A DNA stretch of 64,000 nt from Solibacillus daqui (GTDB taxonomy: Bacteria; Bacillota; Bacilli; Bacillales_A; Planococcaceae): assembly GCF_028747805.1 (NCBI RefSeq), contig NZ_CP114887.1:861501-925500 (forward strand), written 5' to 3'. Below the pieces are notes generated by a model, which saw only the letters and a list, made by a program, of their open reading frames with translations, made no database searches and had not been told where the DNA came from. The position numbers and the translations under genes are program-made. Below are positions 25,297-34,636 of the stretch, one piece after another; position 1 is the first letter of the stretch, and every line of letters begins with the position of its first letter.

Positions 25297-27524
25297 AAAA
25301 GAGAAAATTTCGTTACCAGTATGGGGCCTTTCTAATGTTTTTATTATTTGGAGGGCTCTTTTTACTGTTATATTGGCGTTTTGTATCAATTCAAGCTACA
25401 GGAATTGTAAAAGGACACGAACTCGAAACAGAAGCATTATCTAAATATGAATCGGGTTATGCATTGTCTGCGGATCGCGGGAAAATATTAGATCGCAATG
25501 AAAATGTCATTGCAGAGGATACATTGAGCTATCGTCTAGTAGCGGTTATTTCAGAAGAGGCAACGGAAAATGAAAAAAATCCTAGACATGTTGTCGATAC
25601 TGCCAAAACGGCGAGTGAGTTAGCGAAGTTTATCCCGATGGACGAAGATAAAATTTATGAGCGTCTAAATCCGAGTAAAAAAAAATATCAAGTAGAATTC
25701 GGACTAGCAGGTCGAGGAATTAGCCACGATGTGAAAAAGCAAATTGAAGCACTGAATTTACCAGGGATTATTTTCTTTAGCGATAAAAAGCGCTACTATC
25801 CAAATGGCGTATTTGCCTCGCATTTAATTGGTTTTGCGTTGCGAGAAACCGATGAAGAAGGAAAATCGGAAGTAGTAGGGAAAATGGGGCTTGAATCCAT
25901 CTACGATAAGCAACTGACAGGTACCGATGGCAAATTGTCTTATCAACGCGATGCGCGAAACTATCTGTTGCCAAATAGCAATAATATCGTACAAGAGGCG
26001 CAGCATGGTAATGACATTTATTTAACGCTTGATAAAACGATCCAAAACTTTTTAGAAGATGCGATGAGCCGAGTGAATACAAAATATAGCCCGCAGTCAA
26101 TGATTGGCGTTGTTGCAAATCCAAAAACGGGCGAAATTTTGGCCATGTCACAACGCCCGACATTTAATCCAGATACGCGTGAAGGGCTAGATGGCAACTG
26201 GTTAAATGATGTTGTAGAAAACACAATTGAGCCAGGTTCAACATTCAAAACCTTTACCGTAGCAGCAGCAATGGATTCGGATAATTGGTTTCCAAATGCA
26301 ACCTATAAATCGGGGCAATATACCGTTTATAAGGATATAATTCGAGATCATAATAGATATGGTTGGGGAACGATTTCATATTTAGAAGGTTTCCAGCGTT
26401 CATCCAATACCGCAATGACCAATTTACTTGATGTAATGGGCTGGGAGACATTAGAAAAATATTTAGATGATTTTGGTTTCGGTCAAAAGACAGGGATTGA
26501 TCTACCGAATGAGGCAAGTGGGATTATCAACTCACGCTATCCAATTGATAAGTATACAACGACATTTGGGCAAGGTTCTACGGTGACGCCAATTCAGCTA
26601 ATTCAGGCATTATCAGCTATCGCAAATGACGGTAAAATGATGCAGCCATATGTCATCGATAAGATTGTGAATCCAAATACGGGTGAAGTCGTTATGAATT
26701 CTGAGCCTGTAGAGAAGGGGCAACCAATTAAAGCAGAAACAGCGAAAAAAATGCGTGAATTACTAGCTTCTACTATTTATGGTGAAGCTGGGAACGCAAA
26801 ACGCTTCCAAATTGAAGGTTATGAAGTGGCAGGGAAAACAGGTACGGCCCAAATGCCAAAAGCAAATGGGCGCGGTTACGACTGGGGGAAAAATGAATTC
26901 TTGTATTCGTTTTTAGGTATGGCACCAGCGGACGACCCGCAATTAACTGTTTATATTGCAGTTGCGAAACCGAAATTAGGTGCGACAGAGGCTGGTTCTG
27001 ACCCAGTGTCACAAGTATTTAATTCCGTTGTTCAAAACAGTTTAAAATATATGAACATTAATCCAACTGATACAGCAGAGGTAAAAAAGAAGGAAGTAGC
27101 CAATTATGTTGGTGAACATTCAGATTCAATTATTACCGAACTAGAAGCAGATGGTCTGCATCCAGTGCTAATTGGAGAAAGTGGCGAAATTACGGAACAA
27201 TTTCCGGCACAAGGGAAAGTGTTAACGCAAGGTGGCATAGTCTTTTTAAAGACAGCTGGCGCGATAACTGTACCATCCTTTGAAAAGTGGTCATTACGTA
27301 ATTTACTCGTATATAAATCATTATCTAATTTACCAATCGAAATATTTGGTGAGGGCTTTGTCGAAAGTCAAAGTGTGTCACAAGGTACGACAATTTCTGA
27401 TGGTGCACCGATTGTCGTTAAATTAAAAACACCAGAAGAACAGTATTTAACTCCGCCTGCAGAGGATATGGAGTTAGAAGACGAGACTGGTGAAGAGGAA
27501 GAACAACAACTAACAGAAGAATAA
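25293..27524 (+). CDS. pbpB: Penicillin-binding protein 2B, septal transpeptidase
   Basis: 743-residue class B PBP making cross-links in septal peptidoglycan. Layout: membrane helix (about 10-29), dimerisation domain with RGKILDRNENVIAED, transpeptidase domain with STFK (nucleophile Ser about 316), SSN (in RSSNTAM) and KTGT (in AGKTGTAQ), then two C-terminal PASTA domains (about 600-715) and an acidic tail (MELEDETGEEEEQQ). All catalytic motifs are intact. It starts within the ftsL stop codon. The next gene is its paralogue spoVD with one PASTA domain. Confidence 0.95.
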   Translation: MKKRKFRYQYGAFLMFLLFGGLFLLLYWRFVSIQATGIVKGHELETEALSKYESGYALSADRGKILDRNENVIAEDTLSYRLVAVISEEATENEKNPRHVVDTAKTASELAKFIPMDEDKIYERLNPSKKKYQVEFGLAGRGISHDVKKQIEALNLPGIIFFSDKKRYYPNGVFASHLIGFALRETDEEGKSEVVGKMGLESIYDKQLTGTDGKLSYQRDARNYLLPNSNNIVQEAQHGNDIYLTLDKTIQNFLEDAMSRVNTKYSPQSMIGVVANPKTGEILAMSQRPTFNPDTREGLDGNWLNDVVENTIEPGSTFKTFTVAAAMDSDNWFPNATYKSGQYTVYKDIIRDHNRYGWGTISYLEGFQRSSNTAMTNLLDVMGWETLEKYLDDFGFGQKTGIDLPNEASGIINSRYPIDKYTTTFGQGSTVTPIQLIQALSAIANDGKMMQPYVIDKIVNPNTGEVVMNSEPVEKGQPIKAETAKKMRELLASTIYGEAGNAKRFQIEGYEVAGKTGTAQMPKANGRGYDWGKNEFLYSFLGMAPADDPQLTVYIAVAKPKLGATEAGSDPVSQVFNSVVQNSLKYMNINPTDTAEVKKKEVANYVGEHSDSIITELEADGLHPVLIGESGEITEQFPAQGKVLTQGGIVFLKTAGAITVPSFEKWSLRNLLVYKSLSNLPIEIFGEGFVESQSVSQGTTISDGAPIVVKLKTPEEQYLTPPAEDMELEDETGEEEEQQLTEE

Positions 27525-27532
27525 AACGCTTA

Positions 27533-27561
27533 GAATACAACCTTTCCTTAAGACATACGCT
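27533..27561 (+). promoter_or_regulatory. Probable sigma-E promoter for spoVD
   Basis: GAATACA (27533-27539; five of seven bases match the sigma-E -35), a 14-base spacer and CATACGCT (27554-27561), close to the sigma-E -10. spoVD is sigma-E controlled in B. subtilis. It lies 20 bases before the start. Confidence 0.6.
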
Positions 27562-27581
27562 GTTGTTAGTGAGGTGTTTTA

Positions 27582-29498
27582 ATGAAATGGGTACAAAAAA
27601 GTTCTAAAAATCGATTAACATGGATCGCCATCGCATTTGTTTTATACGGCGTGGCGATTTTTGTTAAATTGTTGTACGTTCAAATTGTTCAATATGACGA
27701 ATTGTCAACATTAGCAAAGGAAAACTGGGACCGAGAAATACCTTTTAATGCAGAGCGCGGTGAAATAGTTGACCGTAATGGCGAAGTAATCGTTACGAAT
27801 GCCTTAGCACCAACTTTATATTTTATGCCTGCGCAAAATGAAAACAAGGAACAAGTTGCGGATGCCATTAGCGAAGTGTTGAACAAAGATCGAACGCAAA
27901 TTTTAAAAAAGCTTCAACAGCGAATAAACCTTGTCAAACTTGCACCCGAAGCAAAAAACATTACCTATGATCAAGCGATTACATTGCAGCAAATGCAAAT
28001 ACCAGGACTTTATAGTGGGATTGATTATGTAAGAGCTTATCCTAATGGAAATTTATTGTCGCGGTTTTTAGGGTTCACTGGTGTCGACAATCAAGGCTTA
28101 GCAGGGATTGAATATGAGTATAATGATATATTAACAAGCTCTAGCGCGGCTGTTCGATTATATACTGACGCAAAGGGAACTCCACTTGATCATGTTGATG
28201 ATGAATGGAAAGACGGTAAAGATGGTGCTACATTACAATTAACGATGGATCTCGAAGTGCAGAAAATTGTTGAGAGGGCATTATCGCAAGCAATGCTACA
28301 ATACGACGCTGACCAAGCGCTTGCAATTGCAATGGATCCAAATAGTGGTGAAATTTTAGCATTATCATCGTTCCCAACGTATGACCCGACAAATTTTTCA
28401 GAAGTCGATCCAATGATTTATAACCGTAACTTACCAGTGTTTATGTCATATGAACCTGGTTCGACCTTTAAAATCATTACATTAAGTGCGGCGATTGAAG
28501 AAGGCGTAGTCGATATGGAACATGATGAATTTTATGATGCGGGTTATACGCTCGTTGAAGGAGCAAAATTACGTTGTTGGAATCGATCTGGACATAAACA
28601 TCAAACCTTTTATGAAGTTGTACAAAACTCATGTAATCCAGGCTTTGTAGAGCTAGGTCAACGTCTTGGTCCTGACAGATTACTCGATTATATTCACAGA
28701 TTCGGCTTTGGAAAAAAAACAGGTTCGAATATTGCTGGGGAGTCTTCGGGGATTCTATTTTCAAGAGAAGGTTTTGGTCCTGTAGAGCAGGCTACAACGT
28801 CCTTTGGCCAAGGAATATCAGTTACTCCGATTCAACAAATGCAAGCAGTAGCGGCAGTCATTAATGGTGGTACACTATATCAGCCGTATGCGGTATCAAA
28901 AATTGTGGATAGTCAAACAAAAGAAGTCATTAAGGAGCAACAGCCGATTGCAAAAGCACAGGTAATCAGTGAGGAAACTTCTGAGCAAGTGCGTCATGCC
29001 TTAGAATTGGTTGTAGCAAATGGTTCTGGGCGTCAGGCATACCGTGATGGTCTACGGATTGCAGGGAAGACAGGTACAGCACAAAAGGTAGAAAATGGAC
29101 GCTATAAAGAAGGCGATTATATCGTGTCATTTATCGGGTTTGCACCTGCAAATGACCCTAAAATTCTTGTTTATGTCGCGATAGATCATCCGAAAAGCGC
29201 CTTACAATTTGGTAGTGTTATTGCTGCACCAATCGTTGGTCAGATTATAGAAGATGCTGCACCAATTCTACAAATCGAAAAACAAACGGAGCAAATCGAG
29301 CGACGTTATGTTTGGGGTGATGAACTAACAGAACGAATCCCAAATTTTGTTGGACTAAAAAAAGAAGAAGTCGTTGAGATATTACATCCTTATAAAATTG
29401 TATGGCACGGTGAAGGGAAGAAAGTCATTCAGCAAATTCCTAGCGAAAATAGTCGAATTTTGCAGAATGACACAGTCCATTTATATTTAGGTGATTAA
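27582..29498 (+). CDS. spoVD: Sporulation PBP SpoVD (cortex transpeptidase)
   Basis: 638-residue class B PBP needed in the mother cell to make spore cortex. Membrane helix about 12-33, dimerisation region with RGEIVDRNGEVI, transpeptidase motifs STFK (Ser about 294), SCN (in QNSCNPGF) and KTGT, and one C-terminal PASTA domain (about 575-637). Two cysteines are at 332 and 351, the positions of the redox pair that StoA keeps reduced in B. subtilis SpoVD. In most relatives murE follows directly; here a 135-base gap and mraY follow. Confidence 0.94.
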   Translation: MKWVQKSSKNRLTWIAIAFVLYGVAIFVKLLYVQIVQYDELSTLAKENWDREIPFNAERGEIVDRNGEVIVTNALAPTLYFMPAQNENKEQVADAISEVLNKDRTQILKKLQQRINLVKLAPEAKNITYDQAITLQQMQIPGLYSGIDYVRAYPNGNLLSRFLGFTGVDNQGLAGIEYEYNDILTSSSAAVRLYTDAKGTPLDHVDDEWKDGKDGATLQLTMDLEVQKIVERALSQAMLQYDADQALAIAMDPNSGEILALSSFPTYDPTNFSEVDPMIYNRNLPVFMSYEPGSTFKIITLSAAIEEGVVDMEHDEFYDAGYTLVEGAKLRCWNRSGHKHQTFYEVVQNSCNPGFVELGQRLGPDRLLDYIHRFGFGKKTGSNIAGESSGILFSREGFGPVEQATTSFGQGISVTPIQQMQAVAAVINGGTLYQPYAVSKIVDSQTKEVIKEQQPIAKAQVISEETSEQVRHALELVVANGSGRQAYRDGLRIAGKTGTAQKVENGRYKEGDYIVSFIGFAPANDPKILVYVAIDHPKSALQFGSVIAAPIVGQIIEDAAPILQIEKQTEQIERRYVWGDELTERIPNFVGLKKEEVVEILHPYKIVWHGEGKKVIQQIPSENSRILQNDTVHLYLGD

Positions 29499-29633
29499 AT
29501 TGCAATTCAACCTTTAAAAATCCAACTAAAAGAACTATTATAGTGAATGACGTTTTTGTAACGATATAGTAAAAAGATATTGAAACATACGACGCCAACG
29601 TATTTCAAACAGAAGTTTTAAAGGAGATTTTTT

Positions 29634-30608
29634 ATGACACTATCAACAACATTGACCATACTCGTTTCTTCGTTTTTATTAACGGTCATTTTAGCGCCGA
29701 TCGGTATTCCGATTTTGCGCCGATTGAAGTTTGGCCAAAGCATCCGTGAGGAAGGCCCTCAATCACATTTGAAAAAAGCAGGCACACCGACAATGGGCGG
29801 CTTAATTTTCTTAGTAGCAATCATTGTTTCGACAATCGTTGTGGCGATGATTTTTGATTTATTCACAACACAAACCGTTGTACTATTACTTGTTTTAGTT
29901 GGATTTGGTGTCATTGGCTTTTTAGATGATGGTTTAAAAGTCATTTTTAAACGTAATTTAGGATTAACGTCATTACAAAAGCTCATCGGACAAATTGTTC
30001 TTGCAGTGGCAGCATTCTTATTATTACGCTTAGGTTCATTTGATACAACAGTTGGAATTCCATATACGGATATTTCAATTGATTTAGGGGTACTATACGT
30101 AGCATTTTTAATTTTCTGGCTTGTTGGGTTCTCTAACGCAGTAAATTTAACAGACGGGCTAGATGGTCTTGTTTCAGGTACAGCCTCTATTGCGTTTGCA
30201 GCATTTGGTGTGATTGCATTATTTAATGAGCAAGCAGATATCGCATTATTTGCATTTGCTGTTACAGGTGCATTGTTAGGTTTCTTAATCTTTAATGCAA
30301 ATCCTGCGAAAGTTTTCATGGGTGATACTGGTTCGTTAGCTCTTGGTGGTGCATTAGCGATGATTTCTGTCCTTGTGAAGCAAGAGTTATTGCTACTGTT
30401 GGTCGGTCTAGTATTCGTTGTTGAAACATTATCCGTTATTTTACAAGTAGGTAGCTTCAAGTTACGTAAAAAGCGTATTTTCAAAATGAGTCCAATTCAT
30501 CACCATTTTGAATTGTCAGGATGGTCTGAATGGAAAGTCGTAATCGTATTTTGGTCAACAGGTTGTATCGTAGCACTTATTGCAGTATTAGCGGAGGCGT
30601 TATTATGA
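29634..30608 (+). CDS. mraY: Phospho-MurNAc-pentapeptide transferase MraY
   Basis: 324-residue polytopic membrane enzyme that loads phospho-MurNAc-pentapeptide onto undecaprenyl phosphate, making lipid I. Seen: KKAGTPTMGGLIFL (about 42-55), FLDDGLKV with the metal-binding Asp pair (about 98-105), NLTDGLDGLVSG (about 178-189), FMGDTGSLALGG (about 229-240), and MSPIHHHFELSGW (HHH motif). About ten hydrophobic helices, normal length. RBS AAAGGAG before the ATG. The stop overlaps the murD start (ATGA). The gap upstream of it (29499-29633) is where murE usually stands; it contains no gene. Confidence 0.96.
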   Translation: MTLSTTLTILVSSFLLTVILAPIGIPILRRLKFGQSIREEGPQSHLKKAGTPTMGGLIFLVAIIVSTIVVAMIFDLFTTQTVVLLLVLVGFGVIGFLDDGLKVIFKRNLGLTSLQKLIGQIVLAVAAFLLLRLGSFDTTVGIPYTDISIDLGVLYVAFLIFWLVGFSNAVNLTDGLDGLVSGTASIAFAAFGVIALFNEQADIALFAFAVTGALLGFLIFNANPAKVFMGDTGSLALGGALAMISVLVKQELLLLLVGLVFVVETLSVILQVGSFKLRKKRIFKMSPIHHHFELSGWSEWKVVIVFWSTGCIVALIAVLAEALL

Positions 30609-31957
30609 TTCAGTATGAAGGATTACAGTCTAAAAAAGTTTTAGTATTAGGATTAGCTAAAAGTGGTGTCGCAGCTGCAGAGCTTTTACATGAGCTAGGC
30701 GCGTTTGTAACAGTAAACGATGCAAAACCATTTGATGCTAATCCTGAAGCGCAAGAGCTATTATCAAAGGGAATTACCGTAATTTGCGGTCGTCACCCAG
30801 AAGACTTATTAGATGAGGGCTTCGAATTTGTAGTAAAAAACCCAGGGATTCCATATACAAACCCAATCGTGGCAGATGCAGTTGGGCGAGGGCTACCGGT
30901 ACTTACAGAAGTAGAGCTTGCATATTTAGTAAGTGAAGCGCCGTTTATCGGTATTACAGGTTCAAATGGTAAAACAACCACGACGACTATTATTTTTGAA
31001 ATGCTACAACAAGGCAATTTAAAGCCGTTAATCGCAGGGAATATTGGAACGGTTGCATGTGGCGTTGCTGCAGAAGCAAAAGCAGATAATGTTATCGTAA
31101 CGGAATTATCGTCGTTTCAACTAATGGGAATACGTGATTTCCGTCCACGCATTGCAATTTTAACAAACCTTTATGAAGCGCATTTAGATTATCACGGAAC
31201 ATTTGAAGAATACGCCGAAGCAAAATTCTGCGTAACAAAAAATCAAACAGCTGAAGACTATTTCATCTATAATGCAGACCAACAAATTGTCGTTGATTAT
31301 GCTAAAAAATCAAAGGCACAACTTGTACCATTTACTACGAAAGGTCGTTCAGAAACGGGCATTAGTGCGGACGCTGAAACCATCTACTGGCAAGGTGAAG
31401 CCATTTTAAATCGTGCTAATATCGTTTTACCCGGCAATCATAACTTAGAAAATATTTTATGTGCAGTAGCTGCAGCTAAGTTATCAAACTGTCCAATCGA
31501 AGCAATTGAAAACGTACTTGCAACATTTGTAGGTGTGCGTCATCGTACACAATTTGTTCGTGAATGGCAAGGCCGTAAAATATACAACGATTCAAAAGCG
31601 ACAAATGTATTGGCTACGAAAAGTGCATTAACAGCATTTACAGCACCGATCGTGTTATTAGCAGGTGGTTTAGATCGTGGTCATTCATTTGAAGAGCTAC
31701 GTGAAGAAATGAAAGGTGTTAAAGGTGTAGTTGCATTTGGTGAAACGGCGTTACGCTTTATCGAATTTGCGAAGTCTTGTGGCGTTGAAAATATTGTCCG
31801 TGCAATTGATGTAGAAGATGCTGTTGGCTATGCTGCAAAAATGTCAGTAGCCGGCGATATTATTTTACTATCTCCTGCATGTGCAAGCTGGGATCAGCAT
31901 GAAAGCTTCGAAATTCGAGGCGACTTATTTATCGAACGTGTAATGAAACTTTCTTAA
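30605..31957 (+). CDS. murD: UDP-MurNAc-L-alanine:D-glutamate ligase
   Basis: 450-residue cytoplasmic Mur ligase adding D-Glu. Seen: Rossmann start KKVLVLGLAKSGVAAAELL, KNPGIPYTNP, ATP loop GITGSNGKTTTTTI (about 116-129), LSSFQL (about 157-162), HLDYHGTFEEYAEAK (about 186-200), HNLENILCA, RHRTQFVREW, NDSKATN (about 327-333) and LSPACASWDQ near the end. The frame opens at 30530 inside mraY, but the ATG at 30605 with GGAGG upstream overlaps the mraY stop and fits the family start. Confidence 0.95.
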   Translation: MIQYEGLQSKKVLVLGLAKSGVAAAELLHELGAFVTVNDAKPFDANPEAQELLSKGITVICGRHPEDLLDEGFEFVVKNPGIPYTNPIVADAVGRGLPVLTEVELAYLVSEAPFIGITGSNGKTTTTTIIFEMLQQGNLKPLIAGNIGTVACGVAAEAKADNVIVTELSSFQLMGIRDFRPRIAILTNLYEAHLDYHGTFEEYAEAKFCVTKNQTAEDYFIYNADQQIVVDYAKKSKAQLVPFTTKGRSETGISADAETIYWQGEAILNRANIVLPGNHNLENILCAVAAAKLSNCPIEAIENVLATFVGVRHRTQFVREWQGRKIYNDSKATNVLATKSALTAFTAPIVLLAGGLDRGHSFEELREEMKGVKGVVAFGETALRFIEFAKSCGVENIVRAIDVEDAVGYAAKMSVAGDIILLSPACASWDQHESFEIRGDLFIERVMKLS

Positions 31958-31973
31958 AGAAAGGATAGCGACA

Positions 31974-33077
31974 CTGTCACAGCACTTAAAGGGATATTTT
32001 TTCGTCAGTGCCTTTTTGTTATCGATTATTGGTATTGTTTTTATTTATTCAGCGGGAACATATTGGGGTGAGGTACATTATTTTGGACAAACCCCGTTTT
32101 ATATCAAACAGGCAATCTATTTTGGAGTAGCACTCGTTTGCTGCATAACGGTCATGAATATTCCAGCATTACAAAATCCGAAATTGTGGGCCATCTTCTA
32201 TATTGTATCCCTTGTATTATTAGTTGCTGTATTAATACCTGGGATAGGTATTGTACGAAATGGCTCACAAAGCTGGATTGGCTTAGGGGCATTAACTGTT
32301 CAGCCAGCTGAACTTGCTAAAGTAACAACTCTTACGTATTTAAGTGCGATATTATCTAAGCGAAAAACATATGAACGCGTAGTTCAAATACGACATTTTG
32401 CAGTTATTTTTATGCCGGTATTTCTAATTATGCTGCAGCCGGATTTTGGGGCCGTGTTTATATTAGTTGTTGTGGCGTTTATATTGCTTTTTATTGCGAA
32501 ATATCCGATTCGTTTATATGTTGCATTAATAGTAATTGGAATGGCAGGACTTGCGGTGTTAATTGCTGCGGCACCATATCGTTTAAAACGGATTGAAGCT
32601 TTTATCAATCCATGGGCCGATCCTTTAGGAAGTGGATTTCAGGCGGTACAATCACTTTTTGCAATCGGACCTGCAGGGCTATTTGGACATGGGTTATTAA
32701 AAAGTAGACAAAAGTATTTATATTTGCCTGAACCGCAAAATGACTTTATTTTTGCCATTATTTTAGAAGAAATAGGGCTTGTTGGCGGATTAGGATTGCT
32801 GCTTATTTTTGCGTGCTTTTTAGTAACAGGCTACCGTTTAGCGCTTCGTTGTAATGAGGCATTTCATTTTTATGTAATATGCGCATTAACAACAATTATT
32901 GCAGTGCAAGCATGTCTAAATGTGGGGGTAGTGATTAATTTATTACCAGTAACAGGCGTAACGCTACCATTTATCAGCTATGGAGGAACGTCGTTAGTTG
33001 TTGTGTGGTTGACTGTGGCGCTCATTTTAAATTTTTCAAGTGAAGAAAGGAGGAAAAATGATGGAAAAAGTGATTGA
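31974..33077 (+). CDS. spoVE: SpoVE (FtsW/RodA/SpoVE family glycosyltransferase), CTG start likely
   Basis: SEDS-family membrane protein with about ten helices, polymerising lipid II; by position and similarity it is the SpoVE member that acts in spore cortex synthesis with SpoVD. Signatures: NGSQSWIGLGALTVQPAELAK (about residue 99 on), the LQPDFGAVF motif with the conserved Asp, PWADPLGSGFQAVQS and LPEPQNDFIFAIILEEIGL. The first ATG/GTG/TTG in frame (TTG 32016) would cut into the first helix. In frame upstream, CTG at 31974 follows AAAGGA by 8 bases and restores the expected N-terminus (367 residues), so I use it. murG and murB, next in B. subtilis, are missing. The end overlaps divIB by 17 bases. 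Confidence 0.85.
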   Translation: MSQHLKGYFFVSAFLLSIIGIVFIYSAGTYWGEVHYFGQTPFYIKQAIYFGVALVCCITVMNIPALQNPKLWAIFYIVSLVLLVAVLIPGIGIVRNGSQSWIGLGALTVQPAELAKVTTLTYLSAILSKRKTYERVVQIRHFAVIFMPVFLIMLQPDFGAVFILVVVAFILLFIAKYPIRLYVALIVIGMAGLAVLIAAAPYRLKRIEAFINPWADPLGSGFQAVQSLFAIGPAGLFGHGLLKSRQKYLYLPEPQNDFIFAIILEEIGLVGGLGLLLIFACFLVTGYRLALRCNEAFHFYVICALTTIIAVQACLNVGVVINLLPVTGVTLPFISYGGTSLVVVWLTVALILNFSSEERRKNDGKSD

Positions 33078-33909
33078 TATTACAGAACGTGTACCCGCCA
33101 TGAAAAAACGAAGAAAAAGAAGAACCAATTTTAAATTTATTGCTTTAATCACCATTTTCCTCCTAATCATTTTAGTACTGCTTTACTTTCAATTACCTTA
33201 TAGCAATATAAAAAAAATTGACATTAAAGGTGCAGAACTTCGAGAAGAGGCATTTTATTTGCAACAGTCTTCGTTGCAAATAGATGACTCATTATGGGGA
33301 TTCAAAACGTCTGAAGTGGAACAAACTATTGCTGAAAATGAATGGATTAAATCTGTTCATGTAAAACGAAAATTTTTAAATGATGTAGAAATTACAATCG
33401 ATGAATGGAAAAAGGTAGCATACATTTCAAAAGATGGCGAGTTTTATCCGATGCTTGAAAATGGTGTGATATTTAATGATGCTAATGAAGTCACACCAAT
33501 TGACGCGCCAATTTTTTGGGGGATTGAAGATGAAGCACTTCGTAAAAAGCTTTTAAAGCAACTAGTTATGTTAAAGCCAGAAGTGCTGTCGCTCATTTCT
33601 CAAATAAATTCCAATTCAACAGACGCCGACCCATATGCCGTTACATTATTTATGAATGACGGCTATGAAGTACGAGCTGATGCCAATACATTGGGGGAAA
33701 AGTTAAATTATTATCCTTCAATCATTGCACAAATTGAGCAAGAAGAAGGGTTTGAAAAAGGGATAATTGATATTGAAGTGGGTTCGTATTACCGTCCTTT
33801 TTCAGATGAGTATTCATTAATTGGTGATGTGAAAGCGGAGTCTGAGGAAGGGGGGCAAGAAGAAAATCAAAATGATGAACAACAAGAGCAACAAACAGGG
33901 CAAGAATAA
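33061..33909 (+). CDS. divIB: Cell division protein DivIB (FtsQ)
   Basis: 282-residue bitopic membrane protein of the divisome. Basic cytoplasmic N-terminus (KKRRKRRTNFKF), one helix (about 29-49), POTRA domain (about 50-120, with IKKIDIKGAELREEAF), beta domain with GDVKAES near the end, and a hydrophilic Glu/Gln-rich tail. It forms a complex with FtsL and DivIC. I use ATG 33061, 7 bases after AAAGGAGG; the adjacent ATG 33058 is also possible. It starts within spoVE. In B. subtilis murG and murB lie between these two genes. Confidence 0.9.
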   Translation: MEKVIDITERVPAMKKRRKRRTNFKFIALITIFLLIILVLLYFQLPYSNIKKIDIKGAELREEAFYLQQSSLQIDDSLWGFKTSEVEQTIAENEWIKSVHVKRKFLNDVEITIDEWKKVAYISKDGEFYPMLENGVIFNDANEVTPIDAPIFWGIEDEALRKKLLKQLVMLKPEVLSLISQINSNSTDADPYAVTLFMNDGYEVRADANTLGEKLNYYPSIIAQIEQEEGFEKGIIDIEVGSYYRPFSDEYSLIGDVKAESEEGGQEENQNDEQQEQQTGQE

Positions 33910-34606
33910 GTCATCTTTGTTTTCACGTAAATATTTGATGTTATTTATTGTATGTATCATTACCGGATTTATTATTGGTTTTTCGTATAATTTGTCTAAG
34001 GATAAGCGTACCTTGAGCTCAGCCTCCTCACAATACGAGCAAGAAAATCAGTATATGGAAGAATTAATAAGCCAAAAAGAACGTAGTAAAGAGCTTGTAA
34101 ATGAGCTTGCCGAACTTGAAGAAAAAATACGCACATATGAGAAAAAGTATTCTTCCAATGAAGCAGATTATAAACAAAATATTCAAGATGCCGAACAACT
34201 TAGATTATTACTAGGCTTATCAGCGGCTGTTGGAAAAGGCATCAAAATTACATTACAAGACGGCGATTATAATCCACAATCGACGAATCCGAATGAATAT
34301 ATTGTCCATGAAAGTCACATTTTCAAAGTATTAAATGAGCTAAAAATTGCGGGAGCAGAGGCAATTTCGATAAACGGCCAACGCTTGAAAACCAATTCTT
34401 ATATTAGCTGTAATGGCCCTGTAATTACGATTGATGGTCAGCAATACCCAGCACCCTTTGTCATTGAAGCAGTTGGCAATCAGGATGCATTAATTTCTTC
34501 GTTAGAGTTAACGGGTGGTGTGTTTGATCAACTATTAAATGAACAAGTTGTCGTGACAATTGAGCGCAGCAGTTTAGTTGAAATGGCAACAATCAATGAA
34601 GATTAA
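33872..34606 (+). CDS. ylxW: DUF881 protein YlxW
   Basis: 244 residues: N-terminal membrane helix (about 21-40), extracytoplasmic coiled coil (about 48-100), then the DUF881 domain (GKGIKITLQDGDYNP, HESHIFKVLNELKIAGAEAISINGQRL in part). Function unknown; in B. subtilis ylxW and ylxX stand at this place between divIB and sbp. The start overlaps the divIB end by 38 bases; no clear ribosome binding site is close to ATG 33872 or 33875, which suggests translational coupling. Its neighbour at 34637 is a paralogue with the same layout. Confidence 0.85.
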   Translation: MMNNKSNKQGKNKSSLFSRKYLMLFIVCIITGFIIGFSYNLSKDKRTLSSASSQYEQENQYMEELISQKERSKELVNELAELEEKIRTYEKKYSSNEADYKQNIQDAEQLRLLLGLSAAVGKGIKITLQDGDYNPQSTNPNEYIVHESHIFKVLNELKIAGAEAISINGQRLKTNSYISCNGPVITIDGQQYPAPFVIEAVGNQDALISSLELTGGVFDQLLNEQVVVTIERSSLVEMATINED

Positions 34607-34636
34607 AGTAGTGAAAAATCATTCGGAGGGGTCATG

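Noticed and set aside
29571..29600. Possible sigma-E promoter before mraY (CATACGAC near 29586)
   Set aside because: No acceptable -35 at 13-15 bases upstream; only the -10 resembles the consensus.
29759..30484. 241-codon open frame on the minus strand inside mraY
   Set aside because: It lies wholly antisense to an intact mraY, has no ribosome binding site, and its composition is that of a complement frame of a membrane protein gene.
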